Shown here: in pieces, positions 1 to 9,012 of the stretch
How the letters are laid out: each line of letters begins with the position of its first letter
Position numbering within the stretch: the stretch's first letter is position 1
Origin: Parvularia atlantis
Taxonomy: Eukaryota; Opisthokonta; Rotosphaerida
Direction of reading: 5' to 3'
NCBI GenBank assembly: GCA_943704415.1
Contig: CALSCO010001584.1
Location: 1 to 20,732, forward strand
Length of the DNA: 20,732 nt
The notes under the pieces: generated by a model
What the model saw: only the letters and a program-made list of their open reading frames with translations
What the model was told of the DNA's origin: nothing
The model's database searches: none
Translations under genes and position numbers: made by a program

Positions 1-48
1 CCCCCTCGCACACGTGCACGCTGTGCGCGCGCTCAGCACGTGCCGCAG
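1..48 (+). other. 3' end of an intron of the EPAC-like gene
   Basis: The window opens inside an intron. It ends in GTGCCGCAG directly before the first recognisable codons of the Rap GEF, and a CTCAG-like branch site lies about 15 bp upstream of the AG. The cyclic-nucleotide-binding part of the gene should lie outside the window to the left. Confidence 0.55.
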
Positions 49-2680
49 GACATCGAGAGCAACACAATCCGCCTCGAGGAGCACGGGCAGACGGTGATGG
101 TGATGGAGAAGAAGGTGGCCGACGCCAAGACGCAGGGGTGCGTCGGGCAGCGACACACGGCCAACAGCGGCTGACGGCAGTGCGCGACCGTCAGGTACAT
201 CGTCATGAGCGCCTCGCCCGAGAAGCTGATCCAGCACCTGGAGGAGGAGCACGTGATCGGTGCGCGGCGCTGCTTTTGCGGCCCGTGCGCTGCTGACGTG
301 GCGCAAGACCCGTCTTTCGTGGTCGACTTCCTGCTCACGTACCGCACGTTCCTCACGAGCGACGAGCTCTGGAAGCTGCTGCTGCAGCGCTTCAACCACC
401 AACCCGAGGGTGTGCCGGATCCGAAGGCGATGCAGCACAAGACGCGCTCGCGGTACGCCCCGGGCAGGCGTGCGTGGGGCGCGGCTCATCGTCGTACCGC
501 GCACCAGCATCGTTCTGGTCGTGCGCTCGTGGGTGCTCAACCACCAGATTGACTACGAGGGTGACCTCAACAACATGGGCAGGCTGGTGCAGTTTGCGGA
601 CCAGCTGGCGGGTGCGGGCATGGACGCCGACTACGACATGATCCTGAGCGCTATGGAGTCGCGTGGGTGCGCGCCGCGCGTGGGTGGCCCGGGTCTGGTG
701 CAGTCTTGCTTAAGCTGCGCGCGCAGCCTCGACTCACAGGGCAGGAAAAAGAAGAACGCCAAGCCCGAACAGGTCAAGGACGACCGGCGCGCGTCCGTCA
801 ACAGCCTGCCGGACAAGAATTCGGTCTCGAAGCGCCGCAATTCAATGAAGGTGGGGCGCGGTGGCCGGGCGGCGGGCGCGCGTGCTGACGACGCGTGGAC
901 CGCGCCGCCAGCAACTGCTCGCCAAGAGCTTTGCGCGCCTGCATATGCGCACGCCCGAGCGCGACCTGGTGCCGGACGCCGAGGCGGCGTCGGCGCCGTC
1001 CAACGCCATCAGCACATTCCAGGCGCCTGTCGGTGCGGCCTGGCGCAGTGCTCTGAGGCGTCGCAGGCTGACGCGGCCGCGCAGACGTCGTGCGCGTCAA
1101 CCGCGACGATGACACGTACAAGACGATCAAGTTCGAGCCGCACATGACCGCCGCCGAGGTCGCCGCCGACGCCACCAAGAAGTTCCAGACCGACAAGATG
1201 AACGCGCTCGTGGGCGATCACGTCCTGGTCGAGGTCAAGTCGGACGGCTGTGAGTGCTGCTGTGGCAATTCTGCGCGCAGCGCGGGAGCTGACCGTGGCC
1301 TTGGCTGCGCGTCAGCCGTGCGCGTGTTCGACGCGGAGGAGACGTGCATCGTGAGCAAGCTCAGCCTCAACGGCCGCCTCTTCCTCAAGCCCGCCGACGC
1401 CGCCAAGCCGTTCAAGCCGGCCGCGTTCACGGTCGCCCCGGTCGACGCCAACTACCACACGCTCTTCCTTGAGATGGACACGGAGGAGGTGCCGTCCCTG
1501 GTCTGGCGCAGGCCGTCGCCCGACCTGACCTGCCTGCGCGCTCGGCCTCGCCAGGTCGCCAGGTTGCTTACGCTGCTCGACCACGAGCTGCTGGCACGCA
1601 TTGACCCGACCGAGTACATCGCCTTCATCTACAAGATCAAGGGCATCAACACGTCCAACCTCAACACGTTCTCGAACCGCTTCAACCAGGCGCGCACACA
1701 GGGCGGCCGCGCAGGGCCTCGCCGCTGACACAGGGTGTGCACGCGCAGATGAACTACTGGGTCGTGTCCGAGGTGGTCAAGACGCGCAACTTCAACAAGC
1801 GTGTGCAGCTCGTGAAGAAGTTCATCAGGCTGGCGCAGGTGCGCGACGTGGCAGGGCCAGCCTGCACGGGTTCGGCTGAGCTCGCGCGCGCGCACACAGC
1901 TCCTGCGCGGGCTCAACAACTTCAACTCGTGCTTCGCCGTGCTGAGCGGGCTGGGCAACACGGCCGTGTCGCGCATGCTGCAGACGTGGCGGGTGCGCGC
2001 ACGGCGCGGGCTTTGTGGGCCGAGTGCATTAACTGACGGCGCGCGGCAGAGGGTGCCCCAGAAGTACCTGCAAGAGTTTGAGGAGCTGCAATCGCTGATG
2101 GACCCCTCGCGCAACATGAAGACGTACCGGCAGCTCCTGCTCAACTCGCCGCCGCCGCTGATCCCCTTCTTCCGTGCGCGCTGCACTCTCACGCCCGCGC
2201 GCGCACGTGCCGACTCACGCACGCTGGTGCAGCCATCGTGATGAAGGACCTGTTCTTCGTGCACGAGTGCAACGACTCGAAGATCAAGGGCCTGATCAAC
2301 TTTGACAAGCTGCGCCTGCTGTCCAACATCATCCGCTTCGTAGACGCGTTCCGGTACTCGCGCTACGACGCGATCTCGCAGGTGCGCCCGCCGGCCGCGC
2401 GAGAGCCCACGCATGACGCGTGCGGCCCGCAGCCCCCAGCGACGCTCAAGAAGCGGCGGAGCACGGTCGAGACGATCTCAGACACGGTGATTGAGCGCGG
2501 GTACAGCACGCAAAAGATCACCGAGTTCCTGACGTCGCTCCAGGTGCGTCGCGCGTGCGGCCCGCGCGTGTCTGACAGCGCCCGCAGGTCATCGACGACA
2601 TGAAGACGCTCAGCCAGATGTCGCGCGAGACCGAGAAGGCCGCGACGCGCCACACCCGCGCCGTGTCCAGCCTCAAGTGA
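49..2680 (+). CDS. EPAC-like Rap guanine nucleotide exchange factor, 3' part
   Basis: Exchanges GDP for GTP on a Rap/Ras-type GTPase. Exons: 49-137, 195-259, 308-452, 508-666, 727-850, 912-1032, 1085-1249, 1316-1488, 1555-1689, 1749-1838, 1900-1992, 2050-2173, 2233-2381, 2433-2543, 2588-2680 (611 residues, open at the 5' end). Order: a linker TIRLEEHGQTVMVMEKK like the one after the EPAC cyclic-nucleotide domain (residues 1-30), REM/RasGEF-N (30-150; SPEKLIQHLEEE, FVVDFLLTYRTF), a basic linker, a Ras-association domain (235-345), and the CDC25 catalytic domain (350-570; LLDHELLARIDPTEYIAF, YWVVSEV, SLMDPSRNMKTYR). The tail VIDDMKTLSQMSRE resembles the EPAC C-terminus, which favours EPAC over PDZ-GEF. 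The cAMP-binding domain, if present, is left of the window. The intron at 1690 appears to be GC-AG. Intron 1489-1554 is in frame and could also be read through. Confidence 0.88.
1690..1748 (+). other. GC-AG intron in the CDC25 domain
   Basis: The conserved join RFNQ/MNYWVV requires removing 1690-1748, which begins GCGCGC and ends CGCGCAG, with CTGAC inside. No GT lies near the exon end that would keep the frame. GC-AG is a known minor class of major-spliceosome introns, and this is the only one I placed among about 69. Confidence 0.7.
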
Positions 2681-2737
2681 GTATTTCGTCCGCTCGTGCC
2701 AGTCCGTGTGTCGTCGTCCTCCGCGCATCGCATCCAC

Positions 2738-3490
2738 ATGAGCGACTGGCTGGGTTGGGTGCGCGGCGCCATCGGCGACATTGAGGACCTAGTGCTGGGC
2801 CCGCACGGTGCCGGCCCGGCCCACGAGCCCGAGGGCGATGCGCGCGACGTCGACGTCGACAACGACCACGACTGCGACCAGAAGGGCCACGTCCCGATGG
2901 TGCCGTTCCCTGCACGTGCGCCCGCCCGCCCCGCACTGACGACGCGGGGCAGTACGGCCCGGTCAACGTGCGCAGCCTGCGCGTGGGCCAGTACAAACTG
3001 TGGTGGTGCGGCGAACGCGCCGAGCGCATTGGGGCGTCGCCTGACGTGAACGACGACGGCGCGCAGCACCTGCGGCCTGAGCCAGACGGTGCCGTGGTGC
3101 GACGGCGTCGGCCACCAGGGCACGCCCTTCCTCCCGCTGACGTGGCAGGTCACGGGCACGGTCAAGGACGGCGCGGCGCAGACCGTGTACCAGATCTGCG
3201 CGTGGTGCGCGCGCCCCGGGCCGTCTGCCGGCGCCGCATCTCACATGATGCGTGCACCCGCCCGGCACAGCACCCGCACCAAGAACCCGCCCTTCTGCGA
3301 CGCGACCCGTGCGCCTGCGCGACGTGCGCGACGTGTGCTCAGCTCATCTCGCTGCGCGCGCGCAGACAACTACCTCCCGCTCGAGCATCGGCGCGAGATG
3401 GCCGAGTGCCCGCGCGAGCACGCCCGCTGCGGCAAGCTGTGCGGTCGGTGCGGGTGGGTGCCACCAGACAAAGCACTTCAGCAGTCGTGA
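2738..3490 (+). CDS. Tandem CDGSH iron-sulfur domain protein (CISD3-like)
   Basis: CDGSH domains each bind a 2Fe-2S cluster with three Cys and one His; CISD3 relatives carry two per chain and act in mitochondria. Exons: 2738-2899, 2953-3005, 3067-3204, 3271-3308, 3366-3490 (171 residues). Domain 1 (from about residue 56) has the CISD3-like lead-in VRSLRVGQYKLW, then CTCGLSQTVPWCDGVGH. Domain 2 is CACTRTKNPPFCDATH. Splicing restores both motifs exactly at the exon joins (TG|C for the second Cys of each CxC pair, C|AC for the His of domain 2), which strongly supports the model. Odd points: domain 1 has one extra residue before the His, domain 2 has CDA instead of CDG, and a Cys-rich tail (CPREHARCGKLCGRCG) follows. 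The N-terminus is acidic and shows no clear mitochondrial presequence. Only 57 bp separate it from the stop of the gene before. Confidence 0.85.
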
Positions 3491-3491
3491 C

Positions 3492-5408
3492 ATGGGTGGC
3501 GGTAGCTCAAAGGACGGTGCTGAAGCGCGGCTCGCGGCCGTGTACGCGCGGCTCGCACCCGACGACCGCGCGGCGCTGGGCGCGCTGTACCGCCAGCTGC
3601 AGCACGCGTCCGAGGCGCCCGAGCTCGCGCTCGTGACCGTGGGCACGCTGCGGGTGCGCGCGTGGACGATGCGATGCGCTCGCGCGTTGTTGACGCGGCG
3701 TTGCCCAGCGCTTCTGCCACACACTGCCGACGCCCGCGTGCGACGCGCTGTTCGAGACGATGCGCGAGCGCAGCGCGCACCGCGGTACGCGCGGTGGTGT
3801 CGACGAGCTCGGCCTGGTGGACACCCTGGCCGTGCTGCTGCGGTGCGCGTCGGTCGCGTGTGATGACGACACACGGCCAACCCGGGGACGCAGGGGGCCG
3901 GCCGACGAGCGCGCGCAGCTGCTGCACGACTGGGCGCTGACGCTGGCCGGGCGAGGGCGGCGCGAGCCCGGGTCGGCATCGCACGACTCGCTCGCGATCA
4001 CTCGCGTGGTCTGGACCGAGCTTGCGGCGCTCGTCGGCGGCATCGCGCTCGCGGCGCTGCGCACGCACCAGCTGCTGCGCTCGCACCCCGAGACGGTGCA
4101 CGAGGCCCGCGCGGCGTTCGTCACGGCGCTGATGGAGCAGGGCGGGATGCCGACGCCACTGTCGACGCCCGAGCCGACGCTGACCGCGCAGGACCTGCGC
4201 GAGTTTGTGCACCGCGCCGTGCTGTTTGACAAGCTCGTGACCGTCTTCGCGACGTACACATTCCGGCACCGCGACGAGCTGCTGCACGACGCCTACGACG
4301 CAGCCGCGCGCGACAGCACCAAGCCCGACGTCTCCGAGAAGCGCAAGGCCGAGGGGCGCGAGGCTGGGCTACGTCTGCCGCGCATCCGCGGGCCGCCGTC
4401 GTCGCTGCTGACGTGCGCGCACGCTGGCGCCCGTCTGCGCGCCGGGCCGCGGTTGAGCAACGCATCATCGCAGCCCCGACTGCATCTGGACCATCAACCT
4501 GAGCATCCCGCCGGCCTGCCGGCACCTGTGGCGGGTGTGCACGACCACGCCTGTGCGTGCCGCGTAGCTGACTGTGCTGCGCTGCGCAAGTGTCTGTTCA
4601 ACGACCGCGTCAACGGCAAGAGCTGGACCAACTTCACCAAGGCCGTCATCAGCAAGGGGCCGACGGTGATCGTCGTCGAGGACGAGACCGGGGCGCGCTT
4701 TGGTGACCGCGTGGCGTGCTTGCTCGCGCGCCACTAGCGCTGATCGCCGGCGCGGCTCAGGCGGCTTTGCCGCGGCAAACTGGGTCAAGAGCCCCAAGTG
4801 GCGCGGCAATACGAGCTGCCTCGTCTTCACGCTCGCGCCACGGCTACAGGTCTTCCAGGCCGGGACACTCAACGGTGGCAGCCCGCTTCGGTTTCGCGCC
4901 CGCGCGGTTTACTCACCGCGCGCCGACGCCAGACCACTACATGTACCTCAACTTTGGCACCGAGACGCTACCAAACGGCCTCGTGCGCGCTGTACCCTGC
5001 GTCTGCATACGCGCGCGCTGACTGCGGCCGCGCGTAGGGCATGGGCGGGCAGCTCGGGTTTTGCGGTCTGTGGCTGGCCGAGGGGCTCGAGGAGGGCCAC
5101 TCGAAGGCGGCGCCGCTGAGCACGACGTACCAGTCGCCGCGGCTGTCGGGCGAGGAGTACTTTCGCGTCGAGCGCGTCGAGGTGCGCCGCGCCGGCATGC
5201 TCGCCGGTGGCTGTTTCGCGGCTCATCGACTTCCGCGCCGCAGGTCTGGGGCGTGCTCGAGCCGACGGTCGACCCGAACCGCGACGACGGGCCGAGCATC
5301 CTCGACCAGTTCAAGGAGGACCAGACGCTGCTCGAGTGGGCCGGGCGCGAGATGCACTCGAAGGCGCACCGCGAGGTCGGGCCGGGCGGCGTGGACGACG
5401 AGGACTGA
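3492..5408 (+). CDS. TLDc-domain protein, RTC5/MEAK7 family
   Basis: Members of this family (yeast Rtc5, animal MEAK7/TLDC1) are vacuole- or lysosome-associated; Rtc5 is linked to V-ATPase disassembly and MEAK7 to mTOR. Exons: 3492-3653, 3709-3842, 3894-4412, 4474-4534, 4591-4702, 4761-4874, 4933-4982, 5038-5181, 5244-5408 (486 residues). The start MGGGSSK is a textbook N-myristoylation signal (Gly2, Ser6), which supports this ATG. The helical N-terminal half (1-265) precedes the TLDc domain (about 270-450), recognisable from PPACRHLWR, LFNDRVNGKSW, NDHYMYLNFGTETLPNGLGMGG, FCGLWL and VERVEVWG. A typical C-terminal segment with LLEWAGREMHSK follows. The TLDc motif is rebuilt across four small introns. 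Its ATG is one base after the previous stop, so its 5' UTR must lie inside the CISD3-like gene. Confidence 0.85.
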
Positions 5409-5512
5409 CTCCGGTTAGGACCTACTGAGCCAGCCCGGCCAGTGTCACTCTTCATTCACGTGACCCCGCTTGGCGCCAACCAGTTGAACCTGTGCGCGCG
5501 CGCCCACGAGCA
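5409..5512 (+). promoter_or_regulatory. Upstream region of SSRP1/Pob3 with E-box and E2F-like palindromes
   Basis: This 104-bp gap is all the intergenic space upstream of the FACT gene. It holds the palindrome TCACGTGA at 5456-5463 and, seven bases later, the palindrome TTGGCGCCAA at 5470-5479. The first is a bHLH-type E-box and the second matches the E2F/DP consensus closely. Both sites are visible; binding and regulation are inferred. Confidence 0.5.
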
Positions 5513-7470
5513 ATGGGTGACCGCACGGAGGTCTTTGAGAACGTGCTGCTGGGCGCGCGGGTGCGCCGCACAGAGGCGGGGCGTGCGCGCAGACGGCCGA
5601 CGGACGCGCACGCGCCGCGCAGACCCCCGGCACGCTCAAGATGAACGCGGCCGGCTTGGCGTGGAAGGCGTCGGGCGGGAGCGGCAAGACGCTGGCGCAC
5701 CGGCGCGACGAGATACACGCCGTCGCGGTCGTGCGCTCGCTGCAGGGCTACCAGGTACGGCTGCACCTGGCCAACCACGCGCAGCTCAAGCTGGACGGGT
5801 TCACGCGCGAGGTGCGGCGCTCGTCGTTTTTTTTTTTTTGTCTGCTCGCGGCCGACCCCCTCACGCGCCGCGCCGCGCCGCGCACTAAAGAGCATCGGCG
5901 TCCTGCGCAAGTTCATGAAGGACCACTACGGCAAGAGCGCGGACGAGCGCGAGTACGGCCTCAAGGGCGTGCACTGGGGCGAGGTCGACGTGAAGGGTGC
6001 GCGCTGCGCGTCCGCCCTGCCCGCGTTGCCTGCGCCCGCTGACACGCGCGCCAGACTCGGTCGTGTCGCTCATGTCGGCCGGCAAGCCCGCGCTCGACGT
6101 GCCCCTGGCGGCTGTGTCGAATGCGATCATCCTACCGTCGCGCCAGGACATCGCGCTCGAGCTCGACGCCGACGCCGACGGGCAGGGCGACGTGGCCGTG
6201 GTGCGCAGCGCCCGTCGCACGCGCGCACAAGCGGGGCCGCTGAAGCGCCCGCGCCAGGTTGAGGTGCAGCTGCACGTGCCTGAGGGCAGCAAGCTGGGCG
6301 CCGTTCCCGAAAAGTACAAGAGCCTCCCGGCCGCGGAGGCGCTGCACCGGATGATCAAGGATAACTCAGGCCGGACGCGCGAGACGCTGACGCCCATCGC
6401 CAAGTTCAGCGAGCTGTCGTGCACGCATCCGAGGTGCGCCGCGGGGGCGCCTGCGTGTGCGGCTCACGTGGCGCTGCGCAGTGGCAAGTTTGACATCGAG
6501 CTGTTTGAAAAGCTGTTCTGGGTCAGCAGCACGGTGCGCGCGCGGGCCGGGTGTAGGCGCGCGAGCTGACGACGTCGCACAAAAAAAAAGGTCAACGAGT
6601 ACAAGCTCAGCTACGACAACATCCAGCGCATCTTCCTCCTGCCGAAGGACGCGGACAAGCTGATCGTGGTGGTGTGTCAGCCGCTCGCGGTTGCCTGTCG
6701 CGCGGCTCATACGCGCGCCCGTGCGCGCACAGATCGCACTCAACACGACCATCCGCCAGGGCCAGACGCAGTACAACTACCTCATTTTCAGCTTCGACGA
6801 CAGCGACGAGCTCAAGATCACGCTGTCGCTGAGCGAGTGCGTCGCGCTGCTGGGCTGCGCACAGCCGCTTGCCCGCCGCCGCTGAGCACCGCGCCACGAC
6901 GCAGGCACGAGATTGCAACCAAGTTCCAGGGCAAGCTCAAGCCCGAGTACGACGGCGCAGCGTACGGCGTGTTTACGCAGCTGCTGGCGGGCGTGTCGGG
7001 CAAGACGGTGACGACTGTGGGCGACAACCCGTTCGTCAACGAGTACGACCAGAAGTTTGTCCAGTGCACGTTCAAGACCAACCGCGGCTTCCTCTACCCG
7101 CTGCGCAAGGCGTTCCTCTTCGTGAGCAAGACGCCGCTCTACATCGGCTACAGCTCGATCAACAAGATTGAGTTTTCCGGGTGCGGCGCGCCGATCCACG
7201 CTGCGCGACTGACGATGGCGCGCGGCCAGGCTCGAGGCCACGTCGAGCGTGTTTGACATGAAGATCACGGCCACGCCCGACGGCGCCAAGGAGGACGACG
7301 ACCGGGTCGTGTACAACTTCCAGCAGATTGCGCGGCTCTCGTTCAACCCGCTCAAGGAGTTTTGCGTGGCCAAGGACCTGCGCGTCAAGCAGGCCACGCC
7401 CGTCGTCTCGTCCAAGGTGAGGCGCCGCCGTCGTGCGGGTGCGGCGGGCTGCGCTGACTTCTCTTCGTGC

Positions 7471-7528
<58 letters not shown>

Positions 7529-8134
7529 ATGTCAGGTCATCTCGATGAAGGAGGCCTCGGGCGACGAGGACGAGGACGACGAGGGTGCGCCGGAGTTGGT
7601 GTCGCGCAACCAGGCCCTTTGACGCGCGCGCACGTGTTGACGCAGACTCGCCTGACGAGGACTTTGCGCCGGCGGAGGAGTCGGACGTCGAGGAGGAGTA
7701 CGACGAGGGCAGCGAGGTCGAAGACGCACCGGCGCCCAAGGCCAAGCCCGCGGGCAAGGGCAAGGGCGGGGATGCGAGCGGCAAGGCGAAGCGAACACGA
7801 GGTGCGTCGAGGCGCGCATGCGTGCTGTACAGTGCGCGTGTGTGCTCACTGGCGCGGCGTGCAGATGACGGCGACGACGACGATGGCGACGACATGGACG
7901 AGGCGCCGCCCAAGCCGGCCAAGAAGAAGGACAAGGGCAAGGCCAAGGCGGCCGAGGTGCCATCGCCGTCAGGCACCTGTCTGAGACAGGCGAGCTCACG
8001 CGGGCACACAGGAGGCACCCAAGCCGGCCAAGAAGGTCAAGGGGAAGGATAAGGATGGCGCGGCCAAGCCCAAGCCCGCCAAGAAGCCAAAGACGAAGAA
8101 GGGCGACGACGACGACAACGACAACGACGAGTGA
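5513..8134 (+). CDS. POB3: FACT complex subunit SSRP1/Pob3 (no HMG box)
   Basis: The FACT small subunit moves histones H2A-H2B during transcription and replication together with Spt16. Exons: 5513-5560, 5623-5811, 5891-5996, 6055-6200, 6258-6433, 6482-6533, 6591-6671, 6733-6836, 6905-7180, 7230-7416, 7536-7584, 7646-7801, 7865-7956, 8012-8134 (594 residues). An N-terminal PH-like domain (1-110; LKMNAAGLAWK, LKLDGFTRE) is followed by the SSRP1 domain and tandem-PH middle domain (YDNIQRIFLLPK, LNTTIRQGQTQYNYLIFSF, RGFLYPLRKAFLFV), then an acidic segment (SPDEDFAPAEESDVEEEYD). No HMG box follows. The last 100 residues are Lys-Pro-Ala-rich with PKPAKK repeats, ending in an Asp/Asn run. Yeast Pob3 also lacks an HMG box and relies on Nhp6. 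The start is the first ATG after the upstream gene. Confidence 0.92.
5827..5839 (+). repeat. Poly-T tract (13 T) in an SSRP1 intron
   Basis: A run of 13 T lies inside intron 5812-5890, upstream of CTCAC and ACTAAAG. It is striking in such a GC-rich sequence and may serve as a polypyrimidine tract; its length is also prone to sequencing error. Confidence 0.7.
7471..7528 (+). repeat. (GCGT)n microsatellite, about 14.5 copies, inside an SSRP1 intron
   Basis: An uninterrupted tetranucleotide repeat fills much of intron 7417-7535. The likely branch site CTGAC (7454-7458) and a short pyrimidine stretch lie just before it and the 3' splice AG (7534-7535) just after. The repeat contains no AG, so the first AG after the branch site is still the one used in the model. 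Confidence 0.9.
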
Positions 8135-8171
8135 GACCGATTTGAATTCGTAACGGTGTGCGTCACCGAAG

Positions 8172-8915
8172 ATGTCGCAGTCGCCCGCCAGCTCGCCCGC
8201 GCGCCCGCCGAGCCGCCTGCCGGTCGCGCGCCGCGCGGCGGCCTCACCGAGGCTGAGCCAAGCGACGGCAGCGGCCCCGGGTGCCGTGCGCGGCAGTGGG
8301 ATGGCCGCTGCAGCACGCGCAGCCGACGGCAAGGAGAACAGCGCGCCTGCGCCACCGCGGGCGACCGTGCCGTGCAGCGTGCAGCTCAAGATCCCGGCGC
8401 AGGCGCTCGCGGCTGTGCGCGCGGTGCTGGCCATCCACGGCAGCAGCGGTGCTGCGGTGCTGCGCGAGGACACGGCGATCGGGGACGCGGACGACGTGAT
8501 CGCGCCGGCCGACGAGGAGCGCATGCTGCGCCAGATGGACGCGCTCATTGGCAGCAGCACTGGCAGCACTGGCAGCAGTGGCAGCGGCACGGGCGCGCTC
8601 GACGGCAACGGCGGCACGGACGCGATCGCAACGGCCGAGCCGCGCCGCGCCGCGCCCGTGGACATGATGGCGGCCATGGAGGCGCTCGTGGCGGCCGTCG
8701 TCGCCGCCGAGGCGCGCGAGGAGCTGGCACGCCCGCCCGCGTCGCCGGGCCCCGCCGCCGAGCCGGCCTCGGCCGACGCGCTGCTTGACTGCCTGTTCCG
8801 GCCGCGAGCGGGGTACGCGGCGTCATCCGAGTCGCTTGAGCCGCGCGGCGTCGTGCTCGCGCGGCACCAGCTCATCGGCCGGCGGCCGGCGTCGCAGGCG
8901 TCGCAGGCGCACTGA
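8172..8915 (+). CDS. Hypothetical protein, Ser/Ala/Pro-rich, with KEN-box motif
   Basis: A single intronless reading frame of 247 residues. I do not recognise the family. The N-terminal 55 residues are basic and rich in SP/Ser/Ala, followed by GKENSAP (about residues 53-59), matching the KENxxP form of the KEN degron read by APC/C-Cdh1. A more ordered stretch follows (about 65-120), with SVQLKIPAQALAAVRAVLAIHG and an acidic helix-like EERMLRQMDALIG. Next come a Ser/Gly/Thr repeat (about 122-140), an Ala/Glu-rich helix-like segment with MMAAMEALVAAVVAAEARE, and a tail with two Arg pairs. It starts 37 bp after the SSRP1 stop and is the only gene here without introns. Its reality rests on length, a clean ATG and fit into the gap. 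Other frames are also open because of high GC. Confidence 0.55.
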   Translation: MSQSPASSPARPPSRLPVARRAAASPRLSQATAAAPGAVRGSGMAAAARAADGKENSAPAPPRATVPCSVQLKIPAQALAAVRAVLAIHGSSGAAVLREDTAIGDADDVIAPADEERMLRQMDALIGSSTGSTGSSGSGTGALDGNGGTDAIATAEPRRAAPVDMMAAMEALVAAVVAAEAREELARPPASPGPAAEPASADALLDCLFRPRAGYAASSESLEPRGVVLARHQLIGRRPASQASQAH

Positions 8916-9012
8916 GCTAGTGCTGTGCATGTGCGGTGTGTTTGTGTGTGTGTGTGCCAGCCTCTGCAGACACTGCGAGCTGGCGCGCGCGCGTGACCAG
9001 CCAACCAGTTGT
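8916..9012. other. Short intergenic region with an imperfect GT repeat
   Basis: 97 bp between the KEN-box gene and FNIP. It contains an imperfect (GT)n stretch at about 8936-8957 and a GC-alternating run near 8983-8993. No clear promoter element is visible; it must contain or border the FNIP transcription start. Confidence 0.5.

Noticed and set aside
260-1147. Long + frame starting at 260
   Set aside because: Its first part is an intron plus an out-of-frame reading of the REM exon. The in-frame middle is already included as exons of the EPAC-like gene.
2696-2737. Upstream GTG start extending the CDGSH protein
   Set aside because: A non-AUG start is not expected for a nuclear gene, and the ATG at 2738 fits well. 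The extra residues show no clear mitochondrial signal.
6777-8018. Open frame of 413 codons on the - strand
   Set aside because: Antisense to SSRP1. Its long His-Ala-Arg-Thr repeat is just the (GCGT)n microsatellite read in frame.
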